Source: Burkholderia sp. Bp8963 (lineage in GTDB: Bacteria; Pseudomonadota; Gammaproteobacteria; Burkholderiales; Burkholderiaceae). From it: DNA of 64,000 nucleotides. Below, one piece after another: positions 9,620 to 18,818 of this stretch. Under the pieces are notes generated by a model, which ran no database searches, was not told the DNA's origin, and saw nothing but the letters and a program-made list of their open reading frames with translations. The first letter of the stretch is position 1. Every line of letters begins with the position of its first letter. The translations under genes were made by a program, and so were the position numbers. The stretch covers positions 62,001 through 126,000 of the forward strand of contig NZ_QTQP01000014.1 of assembly GCF_003854275.1 (NCBI RefSeq), read 5' to 3'.

Positions 9620-10482
9620 ATTCGGCCGCGTCGACGGGCGGGCAAGACCGCTACGTCGTGTTCGGTAATCCGGTGGCACACAGCAAGTCGCCGTTCATCC
9701 ACGCGCAGTTCGCGGCGCAGACGGGCGAGCCGGTCGCCTACGAGCACCGGCTCGCGCCCGTCGACGGCTTCGAGGCCGCCGTGCGCGCGTTCATCGCCGA
9801 AGGCGGGCGTGGCGCGAACGTGACGGTGCCGTTCAAGCTGGAGGCGCACGCGCTCGCCGACACGCTGTCGCCGCGCGCGGCAGCCGCCGGTGCGGTGAAC
9901 ACGCTGCGCTTCGATGCCGATGGCCGGATTCATGGCGACAACACCGATGGCGTCGGCCTCGTGCGCGACATCGAGACGAATCTCGGCATGCAGCTCGCCG
10001 GCGCGCGCATCCTGCTGCTCGGCGCGGGTGGCGCGGCGCGCGGCGTCGTGCTGCCGCTGCTCGATCGCGCGCCGCTGTCGATCACGATCGTGAACCGCAC
10101 CGCGAGCAAGGCGGAAACGCTCGTCGGCCAGTTCACGCAGGCGGCGCACGACGCGGGCTGCACGCTGGCGGGCGGCGGCCCGGACACGATGCGTGCCGAG
10201 CCGTACGACGTGATCGTCAACGCGACTGCGGGCAGTCTCGACGCCGCGTTGCCGGAATGCGATCCGGCCGCGTTCGGCGCGGGCACGCTCGCGTACGACA
10301 TGATGTACGGCGCGCAGCCGACCGTGTTCATGCAGCACGCGGCGTCGCACGGCGCACGTGTGGCGGACGGGCTCGGGATGCTCGTCGAACAGGCGGCCGA
10401 ATCGTTCTTCGTCTGGCGCGGCGTGCGGCCGGACGGCGCGCCGGTGCTCGCCGCGCTGCGCCAGGCGCTCGCCGCGCACTGA
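9616..10482 (+). CDS. aroE: Shikimate dehydrogenase (NADP+)
   Basis: Reduces 3-dehydroshikimate to shikimate with NADPH. The 288-residue protein has the substrate-binding N-terminal domain with [14 protein letters not shown] and NVTVPFK (catalytic lysine), then the NADP-binding loop [14 protein letters not shown] near residue 135 followed by NRTASKAE. The C-terminus has the usual [13 protein letters not shown] segment. It is coupled by an ATGA overlap to the upstream ribonuclease gene and followed after 17 bases by mtgA. Assignment is secure. Confidence 0.96.
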   Translation: MNSAASTGGQDRYVVFGNPVAHSKSPFIHAQFAAQTGEPVAYEHRLAPVDGFEAAVRAFIAEGGRGANVTVPFKLEAHALADTLSPRAAAAGAVNTLRFDADGRIHGDNTDGVGLVRDIETNLGMQLAGARILLLGAGGAARGVVLPLLDRAPLSITIVNRTASKAETLVGQFTQAAHDAGCTLAGGGPDTMRAEPYDVIVNATAGSLDAALPECDPAAFGAGTLAYDMMYGAQPTVFMQHAASHGARVADGLGMLVEQAAESFFVWRGVRPDGAPVLAALRQALAAH

Positions 10483-10499
10483 ACGGAGGCGCGCCGGCG

Positions 10500-11237
10500 G
10501 TGGTGGCGGTGAGCGGTGCGCAGCGCGCGCGGTCGGTCGGCCCGGCCCGCTGGCTCGTCTATGCGGGCTCGGTGTTCGCCGGCGCCTGGCTCGCGACCCA
10601 GCTGTTCTACTTCGCGCAGATCGCGATCTGGTCGGTCCTGAATCCGGGTTCGACCGCGTTCATGCGCACCGACGCGTGGTGGCTGTCGCGCGACAAGCCG
10701 CCCGCGTCGATCCAGCATCAATGGGTGCCGTACGACCAGATCTCGCGCAACCTGAAGCGCGCGATCATCGCGTCGGAGGACGCGACTTTCGCGACCAACA
10801 ATGGCTACGACGTCGACGCGATCCTGCAGGCGTGGGAGCGGAACAAGGCGCGCGGCCGCATCGTCGCCGGCGGCTCGACGATCACGCAGCAGCTCGCGCG
10901 CAACCTGTTCCTGTCGCGCGAGAAGAGCTACATCCGCAAGGGGCAGGAGCTGATCATCACGTGGATGCTCGAGGCGCTGCTCGACAAGGAGCGGATCTTC
11001 GAGATCTACCTGAATTCCGTCGAATGGGGGCGCGGCGTGTATGGCGCCGACGCCGCCGCGCGCTACTACTACCGGATTCCCGCGAGCCGGCTGGGTGCGT
11101 GGCAGTCCGCGCGGCTCGCGGTGATGCTGCCGAAGCCGCGCTATTTCGATGCGCATCGCGGCACCGCTTACCAGGCGCAGCGCGCGGCCGTGATCGCCCG
11201 GCGCATGGGCGCAGCCGCGTTGCCGCAGACCGAGTGA
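10500..11237 (+). CDS. mtgA: Monofunctional biosynthetic peptidoglycan transglycosylase
   Basis: GT51 glycosyltransferase that polymerises lipid II into glycan strands without a transpeptidase domain. A single N-terminal membrane anchor (about residues 18-40) leads into the GT51 domain with IIASEDATF (catalytic Glu), [16 protein letters not shown], and [17 protein letters not shown] chose the GTG at 10500 because a GGAGG ribosome site lies ten bases upstream; GTG at 10503 is nearly as good. The 245-residue length fits the family. It follows aroE in the same run. Confidence 0.93.
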   Translation: MVAVSGAQRARSVGPARWLVYAGSVFAGAWLATQLFYFAQIAIWSVLNPGSTAFMRTDAWWLSRDKPPASIQHQWVPYDQISRNLKRAIIASEDATFATNNGYDVDAILQAWERNKARGRIVAGGSTITQQLARNLFLSREKSYIRKGQELIITWMLEALLDKERIFEIYLNSVEWGRGVYGADAAARYYYRIPASRLGAWQSARLAVMLPKPRYFDAHRGTAYQAQRAAVIARRMGAAALPQTE

Positions 11238-11666
11238 GTGCGGCGGTTCCGCCCGCCTGTCCGTTCCGTCGTTACAACGTCTTTGTTGCGCTGCGACGAA
11301 CACGCGCGCTTGTAAAACGTTTGCGCAATGTCTAGATGAATTCGTCTATTTCAGATTCCTGAGCAATGCCGGCGGGTGGTGCGCGTCTGTTTGCAGATAT
11401 GTCCCGAATTCCTTGCGGGTTTAGCGGCAGCCGCTAAACAGGCACCTGTTTGAAAGACCGATGAAATGCAATGTTTCGGAACGCGAATCGATTCCGAAAG
11501 GTGTGCGCTGCATCGTCCGCCCTTCAAATATTTCCAAATTTTTCAAAGAGGGTCGGCTCGCGTATATTGGCCAGCGCCTCGGCTTATCGGCCGCGCATTC
11601 GAGGCGGGGGGCGGCTTATCCGGTCGCTCGACACAGAAAACGACATTCGAGAGAAGGAAAACAACG
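11238..11666. other. Non-coding stretch with two inverted repeats, upstream of the S10 peptidase
   Basis: No credible gene is visible in these 429 bases, which are richer in A+T than their surroundings. Two palindromes stand out. The first has 10-base arms GTTTAGCGGC and GCCGCTAAAC at 11419-11428 and 11430-11439, separated by one base. The second has arms TTTCGGAA and TTCCGAAA at 11474-11481 and 11492-11499. They may be operators or an mRNA hairpin in the leader of the peptidase gene. No clear U-tract terminator for mtgA was found. Confidence 0.6.
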
Positions 11667-13283
11667 ATGCCAGCGAGCAAAGCGAAGCTGTTATTTGGTG
11701 TGGTTCTCTCTTCGCTGATTCTGGCGGCGTGCAACGGAGACGACGTGACGTCGCCCTCCGGTTCCGCAAGTGCCGACAGCTCAGCCGATCCCGCCGCCCA
11801 GGCGGACAAGCCGTACAACGATCCCAACAGTTATTCCTCGAGTCCGACCGCGTCGATCGACGCGTCCGCCGCGCTTGAACGCGCGGCCGTCACGCATCAT
11901 CAGATCACGCTGAACGGCAAGACGATCCGCTACACGGCGACGACCGGCCACCTTACCGCACGCAATCCGCAGACGGGCGCGCCGGAAGCGTCGTTCTTCT
12001 ACGTCGCGTATACGGCCGACAACCAGCCGGCGGCGAAGCGGCCGGTCACGTTCCTGTACAACGGCGGCCCCGGTTCCGCGTCGGTGTGGCTGCATCTCGG
12101 CTCGTTCGGCCCGCGACGCGTGCAGACCGGCGACCCGAACGCGAACACGTCGTCGTTCCCGTTCGTCGACAACGCGGAGAGCCTGCTCGACACGACCGAT
12201 CTCGTGTTCGTCGATGCGATCGGCACCGGCTACTCCGAAGCGATCGCGCCGAACACGAACCAGAGCTTCTGGGGCGTCGACGAGGACGCGGGCGCGTTCC
12301 GCGACTTCGTGATGCGCTACCTGGCGGTGAACCAGCGCAACGACTCGCCGAAGTACCTGTTCGGCGAATCGTACGGCACGCCTCGCACGGACGTGCTCGC
12401 GAACCTGCTCGAGACTGCCGGCGTGAATCTCGCGGGCATCGTGCTGCAGTCGTCGATTCTCGACTACAACACCAACTGCGACATGGCGAGCAACAACATC
12501 GGCAACTCGAACAACGGTTCGAGCCCGGTGAGCTGCGCGGGCTTCGTGCCGAGCTACGGCACGGTCGGCGCGTACTACCAGCTCGACAATCCGAACCCGT
12601 CGAGCCTGCCGCCGTATGCGGACCAGATGCGCATGCTGACGGCCGGCTCGTACGTGCCGGCGGTGAACGCGTATCTCGCGAGCCATACGCCGCCGCCGAG
12701 CGGTCTCGTCACGACGATGGCGAACGCGACGGGCGTGAAGGCGTCGCTGTGGAATGCCGATTTCAACGTGGTGCCGACCTTCTTCGACAACAGCTACCAG
12801 CTGTCGCTGATTCCGGGCACGCTGATCGGCCGCTACGATGCGCGCGTGAACGTGCCGCTGTCGAGCCCGCTCGCGGCGGACGGCGATCCGTCGAGCTCGT
12901 TCATCACGAAGCCGTTCACCGACACGATCGGCCGCTACCTGCCGGGCGAGCTGAAGTACTCGGCGCAATCGGCCTATTCTGTAAGCAGCGATGCGATCCA
13001 GACGTGGGACTGGAGTCACGACGGGCTCGCGATGCCCGACACGATCCCCGATCTTGCCGCGGCGCTGACGCTGAATCCGGCGCTGAAGGTGTTGTCGCTG
13101 AACGGGTATCACGACATCGCGACGCCGTTCTACCAGACGGAGCTCGATCTCGCGCGGCTCGGGTCGCAGCGGAACCTGACGATCAAGGACTATCAGGGTG
13201 GACACATGGTCTATCTCGACGATACGTCGCGCCCGCAGGAGAAAGCCGACCTGGTGACCTTCTACAACGCGGCCGCGCATTGA
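11667..13283 (+). CDS. Lipoprotein serine carboxypeptidase, S10 family
   Basis: Predicted exported serine carboxypeptidase that trims C-terminal residues from peptides outside the cytoplasm. The 538-residue protein has a lipoprotein signal with lipobox LAAC and Cys22, then a Ser/Asp/Pro-rich spacer. The S10 oxyanion segment FLYNGGPGSAS lies near residue 131, the nucleophile motif FGESYGTPR has Ser235, and the C-terminal acid and His are in NGYHDIATPFY and YQGGHMVYLDD. ATG 11667 has a GAGAAGG ribosome site and gives a proper signal peptide. S10 peptidases are far commoner in eukaryotes; this bacterial branch is known in Burkholderia and relatives. Natural substrate is unknown. Confidence 0.92.
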   Translation: MPASKAKLLFGVVLSSLILAACNGDDVTSPSGSASADSSADPAAQADKPYNDPNSYSSSPTASIDASAALERAAVTHHQITLNGKTIRYTATTGHLTARNPQTGAPEASFFYVAYTADNQPAAKRPVTFLYNGGPGSASVWLHLGSFGPRRVQTGDPNANTSSFPFVDNAESLLDTTDLVFVDAIGTGYSEAIAPNTNQSFWGVDEDAGAFRDFVMRYLAVNQRNDSPKYLFGESYGTPRTDVLANLLETAGVNLAGIVLQSSILDYNTNCDMASNNIGNSNNGSSPVSCAGFVPSYGTVGAYYQLDNPNPSSLPPYADQMRMLTAGSYVPAVNAYLASHTPPPSGLVTTMANATGVKASLWNADFNVVPTFFDNSYQLSLIPGTLIGRYDARVNVPLSSPLAADGDPSSSFITKPFTDTIGRYLPGELKYSAQSAYSVSSDAIQTWDWSHDGLAMPDTIPDLAAALTLNPALKVLSLNGYHDIATPFYQTELDLARLGSQRNLTIKDYQGGHMVYLDDTSRPQEKADLVTFYNAAAH

Positions 13284-13297
13284 TGCGATGCGCGTAA

Positions 13298-13358
13298 CCG
13301 GCGACAGGCATCCGGCGGCGTGCGTCCATGGCGCCGTCCGCCGGATGCCCGTCGCCGG
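13298..13358. repeat. 21-base inverted repeat between peptidase and EF-hand genes
   Basis: Arms at 13298-13318 and 13338-13358 are reverse complements with a single mismatch, separated by a 19-base loop. There is no following T-run, so it is not a classical terminator. It begins 15 bases after the peptidase stop and ends 35 bases before the EF-hand start. It could be an mRNA-stabilising hairpin or a REP-like element. Confidence 0.8.
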
Positions 13359-13392
13359 CCGTCGACGACCTCATTCCAGACTGGAGCCTGAC

Positions 13393-13788
13393 ATGAAGAA
13401 GCGATTTTTCGTCGTTGCCGCGGCGCTCGCGTGCGGGAGCATCGTGACGTCCGTGTCCGCAGTCGCACAGGCGAGCGACGCGACGCCCGTGCGTTCCCGC
13501 CAGGCGCAACTCGGCGATCCGTACGTGCCGCCCGCCGCGCGCAAGCCGACCGCGGGCACGCAGACGACCGGCGCCGCGCTGCACGCGCAGGTGGTGGCCA
13601 AGCTCGCGCGGCAGTTCCGTGCGGCCGACACGCAGAACACCGGCACGGTGAGCGAAGCGCAGGCGCGCGCGGCGGGGCTCGGCTACGTCGCGAACCACTT
13701 CAAGCAGATCGACTCGACCGGCAGCGGACGCGTGTCGTTCAGCGACGTGCAGCGCTACATGCAACAGCAGGGCGCGAGCCAGCAGTAA
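13393..13788 (+). CDS. Secreted EF-hand domain protein
   Basis: A 131-residue exported protein with an N-terminal signal peptide (MKKRFFVVAAALACG, cleavage probably after AQA near residue 27). Two degenerate EF-hand loops follow: DTQNTGTVSEAQ (about residue 80) and DSTGSGRVSFSD (about residue 110), each on a helix-loop-helix background (FRAAD, FKQID). Calcium binding is plausible because Asp/Ser/Gly/Ser positions are kept. It is followed by a strong terminator. A link to the preceding carboxypeptidase is suggested only by position. Confidence 0.85.
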   Translation: MKKRFFVVAAALACGSIVTSVSAVAQASDATPVRSRQAQLGDPYVPPAARKPTAGTQTTGAALHAQVVAKLARQFRAADTQNTGTVSEAQARAAGLGYVANHFKQIDSTGSGRVSFSDVQRYMQQQGASQQ

Positions 13789-13880
13789 CGGCCGCGCAGT
13801 AATGACCTGCCAGTAACGACTTCCTGCACCGGAAAACGGGGACGGGCCCGCGGCGGATCGCGGGCACCGACGCCGTCACC

Positions 13881-13918
13881 ACGGGCGCGCAGTTCATCGC
13901 TGCGCGCCCGTTTTTTTT
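13881..13918 (+). terminator. Rho-independent terminator after the EF-hand gene
   Basis: Arms at 13881-13892 and 13900-13911 (core GGGCGCGCAG with CTGCGCGCCC) form a 12-bp stem followed directly by eight T residues ending at 13918. The orientation fits a plus-strand transcript from the EF-hand gene. Confidence 0.9.
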
Positions 13919-13963
13919 CAGCGTCACACTACATCGATCCATTCAATCTCAATATCTGGGCAA

Positions 13964-13990
13964 CGCATTCAAATATTGGAGATGAATGCG
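13964..13990. promoter_or_regulatory. Inverted repeat upstream of the IclR-family gene, possible operator
   Basis: CGCATTC (13964-13970) and GAATGCG (13984-13990) are perfect inverted arms around an AT-rich 13-base spacer. It lies about 200 bases upstream of the regulator start in a locally AT-rich patch. A role as an IclR autoregulatory site is inference. Confidence 0.4.
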
Positions 13991-14188
13991 TGCGCTCCTA
14001 CAATCCGAAGCACATCGACAAGCTTCGGACCCACGCATCGCGCGGCGCCCGACGCACACGGAGACACTTTCCATGACGTTCGCCGGGCGCTTTCCTCGGT
14101 GCATCGACCACCGCCGTCGCGCGGTGCCGGGCCACGGTCCGGCCCGTGCGCGAGCGGTATCCGCGATTCCGTTGAAGACCGTCCGCTC

Positions 14189-15091
14189 ATGACCAAGATG
14201 CCCGTATCCCTTGCCCTCGACGGCCGCCGCCCGGTAGTGGACGACGCGCCGGCGCTCACCGACAGCATCGGCGCGACCAGCACGCCGCTCGATCTTGCCG
14301 CGCAGCAGGCCGGCACGCAGACGCTGCTGCGCGGCCTCGCGATCCTCGAAGCGATCGCGAACGGCGCGCGCGACATGCGCTCGATCGCCGCCGCGCTCGG
14401 CACGACGCGCAGCACCACGCACCGTCTCGTCAGCAGCCTCGTGCAGGCGCGCTACCTGCGCCAGGTGCAGGGCGGCTACCTGCTCGGCCCGAAGCTGATC
14501 GAGCTCGGCACGATCGCGCTCGAGCAGATGCCGCTGACCGCGGTCGCGCGGCCGCATCTCGAAGCACTCGCCGAAGCGACGCTCGACACGATCCACCTCG
14601 GCGTGCGCGACGGCGACGACGTGCTCTACATCGACAAGATTCCCGGCACCCGCGGGCTCGAGATGCGCTCGCGGGTCGGCCACCGGATGCCGCTCGCGTC
14701 GACCGGCATCGGCAAGGCGATGATGCTCGACCTCGATCCCGACGGATGGCACGCGCTGTTCGACGCCGCGCGGCGCGCACTCGCCGGCGTGAACTTCAAG
14801 CCTGATCGCCGGCCGGATGCGAGCGCGTTCCTGCAGCGCATGGCGCATTACGCAGCCGGCGGCTACACGTTCGATCTCGAGGAGAACGAAGCGTCGATCC
14901 GCTGCGTTGCCGCGCCGATCCGCGATGCGTCCGGCGCGATCGTCGCAGCGGTGTCGGTCGCGAGCACGATTCCGTATATGCCGCACGACCGGATGGACGA
15001 ACTGATTCCGCTCGTGCAGCGCGAAGCGCGAGCCATTTCCGCGGAACTGGGCTGGAGCCCGCCGCAGGGTACACGCAGGATCAAACGATGA
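14189..15091 (+). CDS. IclR-family regulator of the sugar cluster
   Basis: A 300-residue regulator: an N-terminal winged helix (LLRGLAILEAIANGARDMRSIAAAL with the recognition helix TTRSTTHRLVSSL, about residues 45-90) and a C-terminal IclR effector domain that binds a small metabolite (GVRDGDDVLYIDKIPG, LASTGIGKAMM, GYTFDLEENEASIRC). ATG 14189 is chosen because it gives a compact protein; a longer frame from 13976 exists but has Arg/Pro-rich, unlikely sequence. It overlaps dgoK by four bases and heads the galactonate-type operon, so it most likely controls that operon in response to a sugar acid or sugar. Confidence 0.9.
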   Translation: MTKMPVSLALDGRRPVVDDAPALTDSIGATSTPLDLAAQQAGTQTLLRGLAILEAIANGARDMRSIAAALGTTRSTTHRLVSSLVQARYLRQVQGGYLLGPKLIELGTIALEQMPLTAVARPHLEALAEATLDTIHLGVRDGDDVLYIDKIPGTRGLEMRSRVGHRMPLASTGIGKAMMLDLDPDGWHALFDAARRALAGVNFKPDRRPDASAFLQRMAHYAAGGYTFDLEENEASIRCVAAPIRDASGAIVAAVSVASTIPYMPHDRMDELIPLVQREARAISAELGWSPPQGTRRIKR

Positions 15092-16113
15092 CGAATCCGA
15101 CCCGGACCGCTCCGGAAACCTTCACCGCCGTCCCGTCGCTGATCGCGCTCGACTGGGGGACGACGTCGCTGCGCGCGTATCTGTACGACGCGCACGGCGC
15201 GTTGCTCGCGACGAAGAGTCGCGCGGCGGGCGTGATGCACGTGCCGGCCGGCGGCGCGCGCGCGTTCGACGCCGTGTTCGAGGACGTGTGCGGCGACTGG
15301 CTCGATCGTGCGCCCGGCGTGCCGGTGCTGGCCGCCGGCATGGTCGGCAGCGCGCAGGGCTGGCGCGCCGCGCCGTATGTCGCGTTGCCCGCGGACGCCG
15401 ATGCGCTCGTCGCAGGCATCGTCGCGGTCGACACCGCGCGCGGCACGACCGTGTCGATCGTGCCGGGCGTGATCGCGACGGGCGAGCTGCCCGACGTGAT
15501 GCGCGGCGAAGAAACGCAGATATTAGGCGCACTCGCCGACGTGGCTACGTTTGATGTCGATCGTTCAGGGGTACTGATCGGCTTGCCGGGTACGCACGCA
15601 AAATGGGCGTGGGTGAAGGACGGCCTGATCGAACGCTTCCAGACCTTCATGACGGGCGAGCTGTTCGCGGTGCTGCGCGATCACACGATACTCGGCCGCA
15701 CGATGCGTGCGCCCGAAGCGCCGGATCGCGACGCGTTCCTGCGCGGCGTGGCGGTCGCGCGCGGCGCGCAGCGCGCCGGCGTGCTGGCGACGATTTTCAG
15801 CACGCGCACGCTCGGCCTGACCGGGCGCCTCGCGCCCGACGCGCAGGGCGATTACCTGTCCGGCTTGCTGATCGGTCATGAGCTGGGCGCGCTCGACGCG
15901 ATGCTCGCGGAGCGCGGCACGACGCTCGCGCACGAACCGATGCTGCTGATCGGCGACGACGGCCTGTGCGCCCGCTACGTCGACGCGCTGCACGCATTTG
16001 GCTGCGTGCAGGTGCGGGTTGCCGCGCATGCGACCGAGCGCGGCCTGTGGCAGATCGCGTCGCGCGCGGGGCTCGTCCGCGCGGACAACGCGCCGGTTTG
16101 CGCCAATCAATGA
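15088..16113 (+). CDS. dgoK: 2-Dehydro-3-deoxygalactonokinase
   Basis: Phosphorylates 2-keto-3-deoxy-galactonate (KDGal) to the 6-phosphate with ATP in the DeLey-Doudoroff galactose route. The 341-residue protein shows the N-terminal phosphate loop IALDWGTTSLRAYLYD, the central GLPGTHAKWAWVKDG and FMTGELFAVL segments, and LSGLLIGHELGA in the C-terminal lobe, as in DgoK. It begins within the stop codon of the IclR gene and overlaps a possible alternative start of dgoA. Next to dgoA the assignment is strong. Confidence 0.94.
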   Translation: MTNPTRTAPETFTAVPSLIALDWGTTSLRAYLYDAHGALLATKSRAAGVMHVPAGGARAFDAVFEDVCGDWLDRAPGVPVLAAGMVGSAQGWRAAPYVALPADADALVAGIVAVDTARGTTVSIVPGVIATGELPDVMRGEETQILGALADVATFDVDRSGVLIGLPGTHAKWAWVKDGLIERFQTFMTGELFAVLRDHTILGRTMRAPEAPDRDAFLRGVAVARGAQRAGVLATIFSTRTLGLTGRLAPDAQGDYLSGLLIGHELGALDAMLAERGTTLAHEPMLLIGDDGLCARYVDALHAFGCVQVRVAAHATERGLWQIASRAGLVRADNAPVCANQ

Positions 16114-16142
16114 ACCTGACCGTTTGCGGAGGAAAGCCCTTC

Positions 16143-16820
16143 ATGTCGTCCGAACTCACGCTGCCCGCGCCGTACACGCCGCATCCCGCGCTGATGCGCG
16201 CGTTCGATGCGTGCCCGCTGATCGCGATCCTGCGCGGCATCACGCCTGCCGAAGCGGCCGCGCACGGCCACGCGCTCTACGAAGCGGGCTTTCGCATCGT
16301 CGAGGTGCCGCTCAATTCGCCGGATCCGTTCGACAGCATTGCTGCACTGCGCCGCGCGCTGCCTGACGACGCGATCGTAGGCGCCGGCACCGTGCTGCGG
16401 CCCGAATACGTCGACCGCGTGCAGGACGCGGGCGGCGCGTTGATCGTGATGCCGCACAGCGACGGCGCGGTGATCCGCCGCGCGCGCGAACTGGGCCTCG
16501 CGAGCGCGCCGGGCGTCGCAACGCCGACCGAAGCGTTCGCCGCGCTGGCGAACGGTGCGGACGTGCTGAAGATGTTCCCCGCCGAGCAGCTGGGCGTGGC
16601 GGTCGTGAATGCATGGCGCGCAGTGATCGATCGTGAGGTGCCGCTGGTTCCGGTCGGTGGCGTGACGCCCGACAACATGCAGCCGTTTCTTGCGGCCGGC
16701 GCGAGCGGCTTCGGGCTCGGCTCGGCGCTGTACCGGCCCGGCCAGGCCGCCGACGCGACCGCGGCGAACGCGCGTGCGTTCCAGGCCGGCCTGCGCGCGG
16801 CGCGCGGCGGAGCCGCGTAA
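16143..16820 (+). CDS. dgoA: 2-Dehydro-3-deoxy-6-phosphogalactonate aldolase
   Basis: Class I aldolase that splits KDPGal into pyruvate and glyceraldehyde 3-phosphate. The 225-residue protein has the TIM-barrel motifs of the KDPG family: CPLIAILRGI, VEVPLNSPDPF (catalytic Glu), VGAGTVL, and the Schiff-base Lys143 in LKMFPAEQLG. ATG 16143 is chosen for the strong GGAGGAAAG ribosome site; an ATG at 16110 overlapping the dgoK stop would add 11 residues. The stop overlaps the next start (TAATG). A separate KDPG aldolase (eda) lies at 59932. Confidence 0.93.
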   Translation: MSSELTLPAPYTPHPALMRAFDACPLIAILRGITPAEAAAHGHALYEAGFRIVEVPLNSPDPFDSIAALRRALPDDAIVGAGTVLRPEYVDRVQDAGGALIVMPHSDGAVIRRARELGLASAPGVATPTEAFAALANGADVLKMFPAEQLGVAVVNAWRAVIDREVPLVPVGGVTPDNMQPFLAAGASGFGLGSALYRPGQAADATAANARAFQAGLRAARGGAA

Positions 16821-17599
16821 TGAAGCGCCTCGCGGGCAAGGTCGCGATGGTGACGGGCGCGGGCCGCGGGATCGGCGCGTCGATCGCGCACGCGTTTGCG
16901 CGCGAGGGCGCAGCGGTCGCACTCGTCGATCTCGATCTCCCGCAGGCACGCGCGAGTGCGGACGTAATCGCGTGCGAAGTCGACGGCGCACACGTTCTGC
17001 CGCTGCACGCGGATGTCACGCACCAGGACTCGGTGCGCGACGCGCTCGTGCAGACCGAAGCAGCGCTCGGGCCGCTCGACGTGCTCGTCAATAACGCGGG
17101 CATCAATGTGTTCTGCGATCCGCTGACGATGACCGACGACGACTGGCGGCGCTGCTTCGCGGTCGATCTCGACGGCGTGTGGCACGGCTGCCGCGCGGCG
17201 TTGCCGGGAATGGTGGAACGCGGGCGCGGCAGCATCGTGAACATCGCGTCGACCCATGCATTCCGGATCATCCCCGGCTGCTTTCCGTACCCGGTCGCGA
17301 AGCATGGCGTGCTCGGGCTCACGCGCGCACTCGGGATCGAATACGCGGCGCGCAACGTGCGCGTGAACGCGATTGCGCCGGGCTACATCGACACGCAGCT
17401 CACGCGCGACTGGTGGGATGCGCAGCCGGACCCGGCTGCCTCGCGGGCCGGCACGCTTGCGCTGCAGCCGATGAAACGGATCGGCAAGCCGGAAGAAGTG
17501 GCGATGACGGCCGTATTCCTCGCGTCGGACGAGGCGCCGTTCATCAACGCGACCTGCATCACCATCGATGGCGGGCGCGCGGCGCTGTACCACGACTGA
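16820..17599 (+). CDS. SDR-family sugar dehydrogenase
   Basis: A 259-residue classical short-chain dehydrogenase with the NAD(P) loop TGAGRGIG, the NNAG motif, catalytic Ser in NIAST, and the YPVAK active site 13 residues later. The C-terminal ITIDGG strand is intact. In this operon, directly after dgoA, the natural role is oxidation of D-galactose or L-arabinose to its lactone, or a related step on a sugar acid, but the substrate cannot be read from sequence. Translation is coupled to dgoA through TAATG. Confidence 0.9.
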   Translation: MKRLAGKVAMVTGAGRGIGASIAHAFAREGAAVALVDLDLPQARASADVIACEVDGAHVLPLHADVTHQDSVRDALVQTEAALGPLDVLVNNAGINVFCDPLTMTDDDWRRCFAVDLDGVWHGCRAALPGMVERGRGSIVNIASTHAFRIIPGCFPYPVAKHGVLGLTRALGIEYAARNVRVNAIAPGYIDTQLTRDWWDAQPDPAASRAGTLALQPMKRIGKPEEVAMTAVFLASDEAPFINATCITIDGGRAALYHD

Positions 17600-17670
17600 A
17601 GGACGCGAAGGACGCGAGGCACTCGAAGGACCCGAAAGGCTTGCAGGACCTGAAGGACCGAATCGAAAGA
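17600..17670 (+). repeat. Purine-rich GAAGGAC repeat tract before araF
   Basis: Between the SDR stop and araF the core AAGGAC recurs four times (plus close variants) in about 65 bases, mostly in units of nine to ten bases. No gene or terminator is seen in the 157-base gap. The repeats resemble multiple ribosome-site-like purine boxes, but they are too far from araF to act as its ribosome site. Confidence 0.6.
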
Positions 17671-17756
17671 CCGCAGCGCGAGATGGCCGCGTGCGCGCTG
17701 CGTCGACACAAACAGGCGGCCGTATTCCGATCGATGAAGACAAGGAGACACTGGAG

Positions 17757-18752
17757 ATGAAACGCAGAACATTCGTCACGCTCGCTGCCGCGACCGCGGT
17801 GCTGATCGGCAGCCCGCTCGCGCACGCGGCCGACCCGGTCAAGATCGGCTTTCTCGTGAAGCAGCCGGAGGAGCCGTGGTTCCAGGACGAGTGGAAGTTC
17901 GCGGAGATCGCCGCGAAAGACAAGGGCTTCACGCTCGTGAAGATCGGTGCGCCGTCCGGCGAGAAGGTGATGAGCGCGATCGACAACCTCGCCGCGCAGA
18001 AGGTGCAGGGCTTCATCATCTGCACGCCTGACGTGAAGCTCGGACCGGGCATCGTCGCGAAGGCGAAGTCGCACAACCTGAAGATGATGACGGTCGACGA
18101 CCGCCTCGTCGATGGCGCCGGCAAGCCGCTCGACGCGGTGCCGCACATGGGCATTTCCGCGTACAACATCGGCAAGCAGGTCGGCGACGGCATCGCGGCC
18201 GAGATCAAGAAGCGCGGCTGGAACATGAAGGAGGTCGGTGCGATCGACATCACCTACGAGCAGCTGCCGACCGCGCATGACCGCACGAGTGGCGCGACCG
18301 ACGCGCTCGTCGCCGCGGGCTTCCCGAAGGCCAACGTGATCGCCGCGCCGCAGGCGAAGACCGACACCGAGAACGCGTTCAACGCCGCGAACATCGCGCT
18401 CACGAAGAACCCGCAGTTCAAGCACTGGGTCGCATACGGCCTCAACGACGAAGCGGTGCTCGGCGCGGTGCGCGCGGCCGAAGGGCGCGGCTTCAAGGCC
18501 GCCGACATGATCGGCATCGGCATCGGCGGCTCCGACTCGGCGCTGAGCGAGTTCAAGAAGCCGCAGCCGACCGGCTTCTTCGGCACCGTGATCATCAGCC
18601 CGAAACGCCACGGCGAAGAAACCTCGGACCTGATGTACGCATGGATCACGCAGGGCAAGGCGCCGCCGCCGCTCACGCTGACGACCGGCATGCTCGCGAC
18701 GCGCGAGAACGTCGGCAAGGTGCGCGACGAGATGGGGCTCGCGTCGAAGTAA
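17757..18752 (+). CDS. araF: L-arabinose/galactose ABC transporter, periplasmic binding protein
   Basis: High-affinity periplasmic sugar receptor that feeds the AraGH permease. The 331-residue protein begins with a signal peptide (MKRRTFVTLAAATAVLIG, cleavage after AHA near residue 22). The mature part matches AraF: KIGFLVKQPEEPWFQDEWKFAE, IDNLAAQKVQGFIICTPDVKLGP, VDDRL, and GYGLNDEA-like (AYGLNDEAVLGAVRA). E. coli AraF binds arabinose and, less tightly, galactose, which suits a cluster with galactose genes. ATG 17757 has a GGAG ribosome site. Confidence 0.93.
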   Translation: MKRRTFVTLAAATAVLIGSPLAHAADPVKIGFLVKQPEEPWFQDEWKFAEIAAKDKGFTLVKIGAPSGEKVMSAIDNLAAQKVQGFIICTPDVKLGPGIVAKAKSHNLKMMTVDDRLVDGAGKPLDAVPHMGISAYNIGKQVGDGIAAEIKKRGWNMKEVGAIDITYEQLPTAHDRTSGATDALVAAGFPKANVIAAPQAKTDTENAFNAANIALTKNPQFKHWVAYGLNDEAVLGAVRAAEGRGFKAADMIGIGIGGSDSALSEFKKPQPTGFFGTVIISPKRHGEETSDLMYAWITQGKAPPPLTLTTGMLATRENVGKVRDEMGLASK

Positions 18753-18818
18753 CCGTCCCGCTCGGCTGCCGCGCGCTGCGGCGGCCGACGGTCGATCGAT
18801 CGTAACTGGAGAGGCGAA

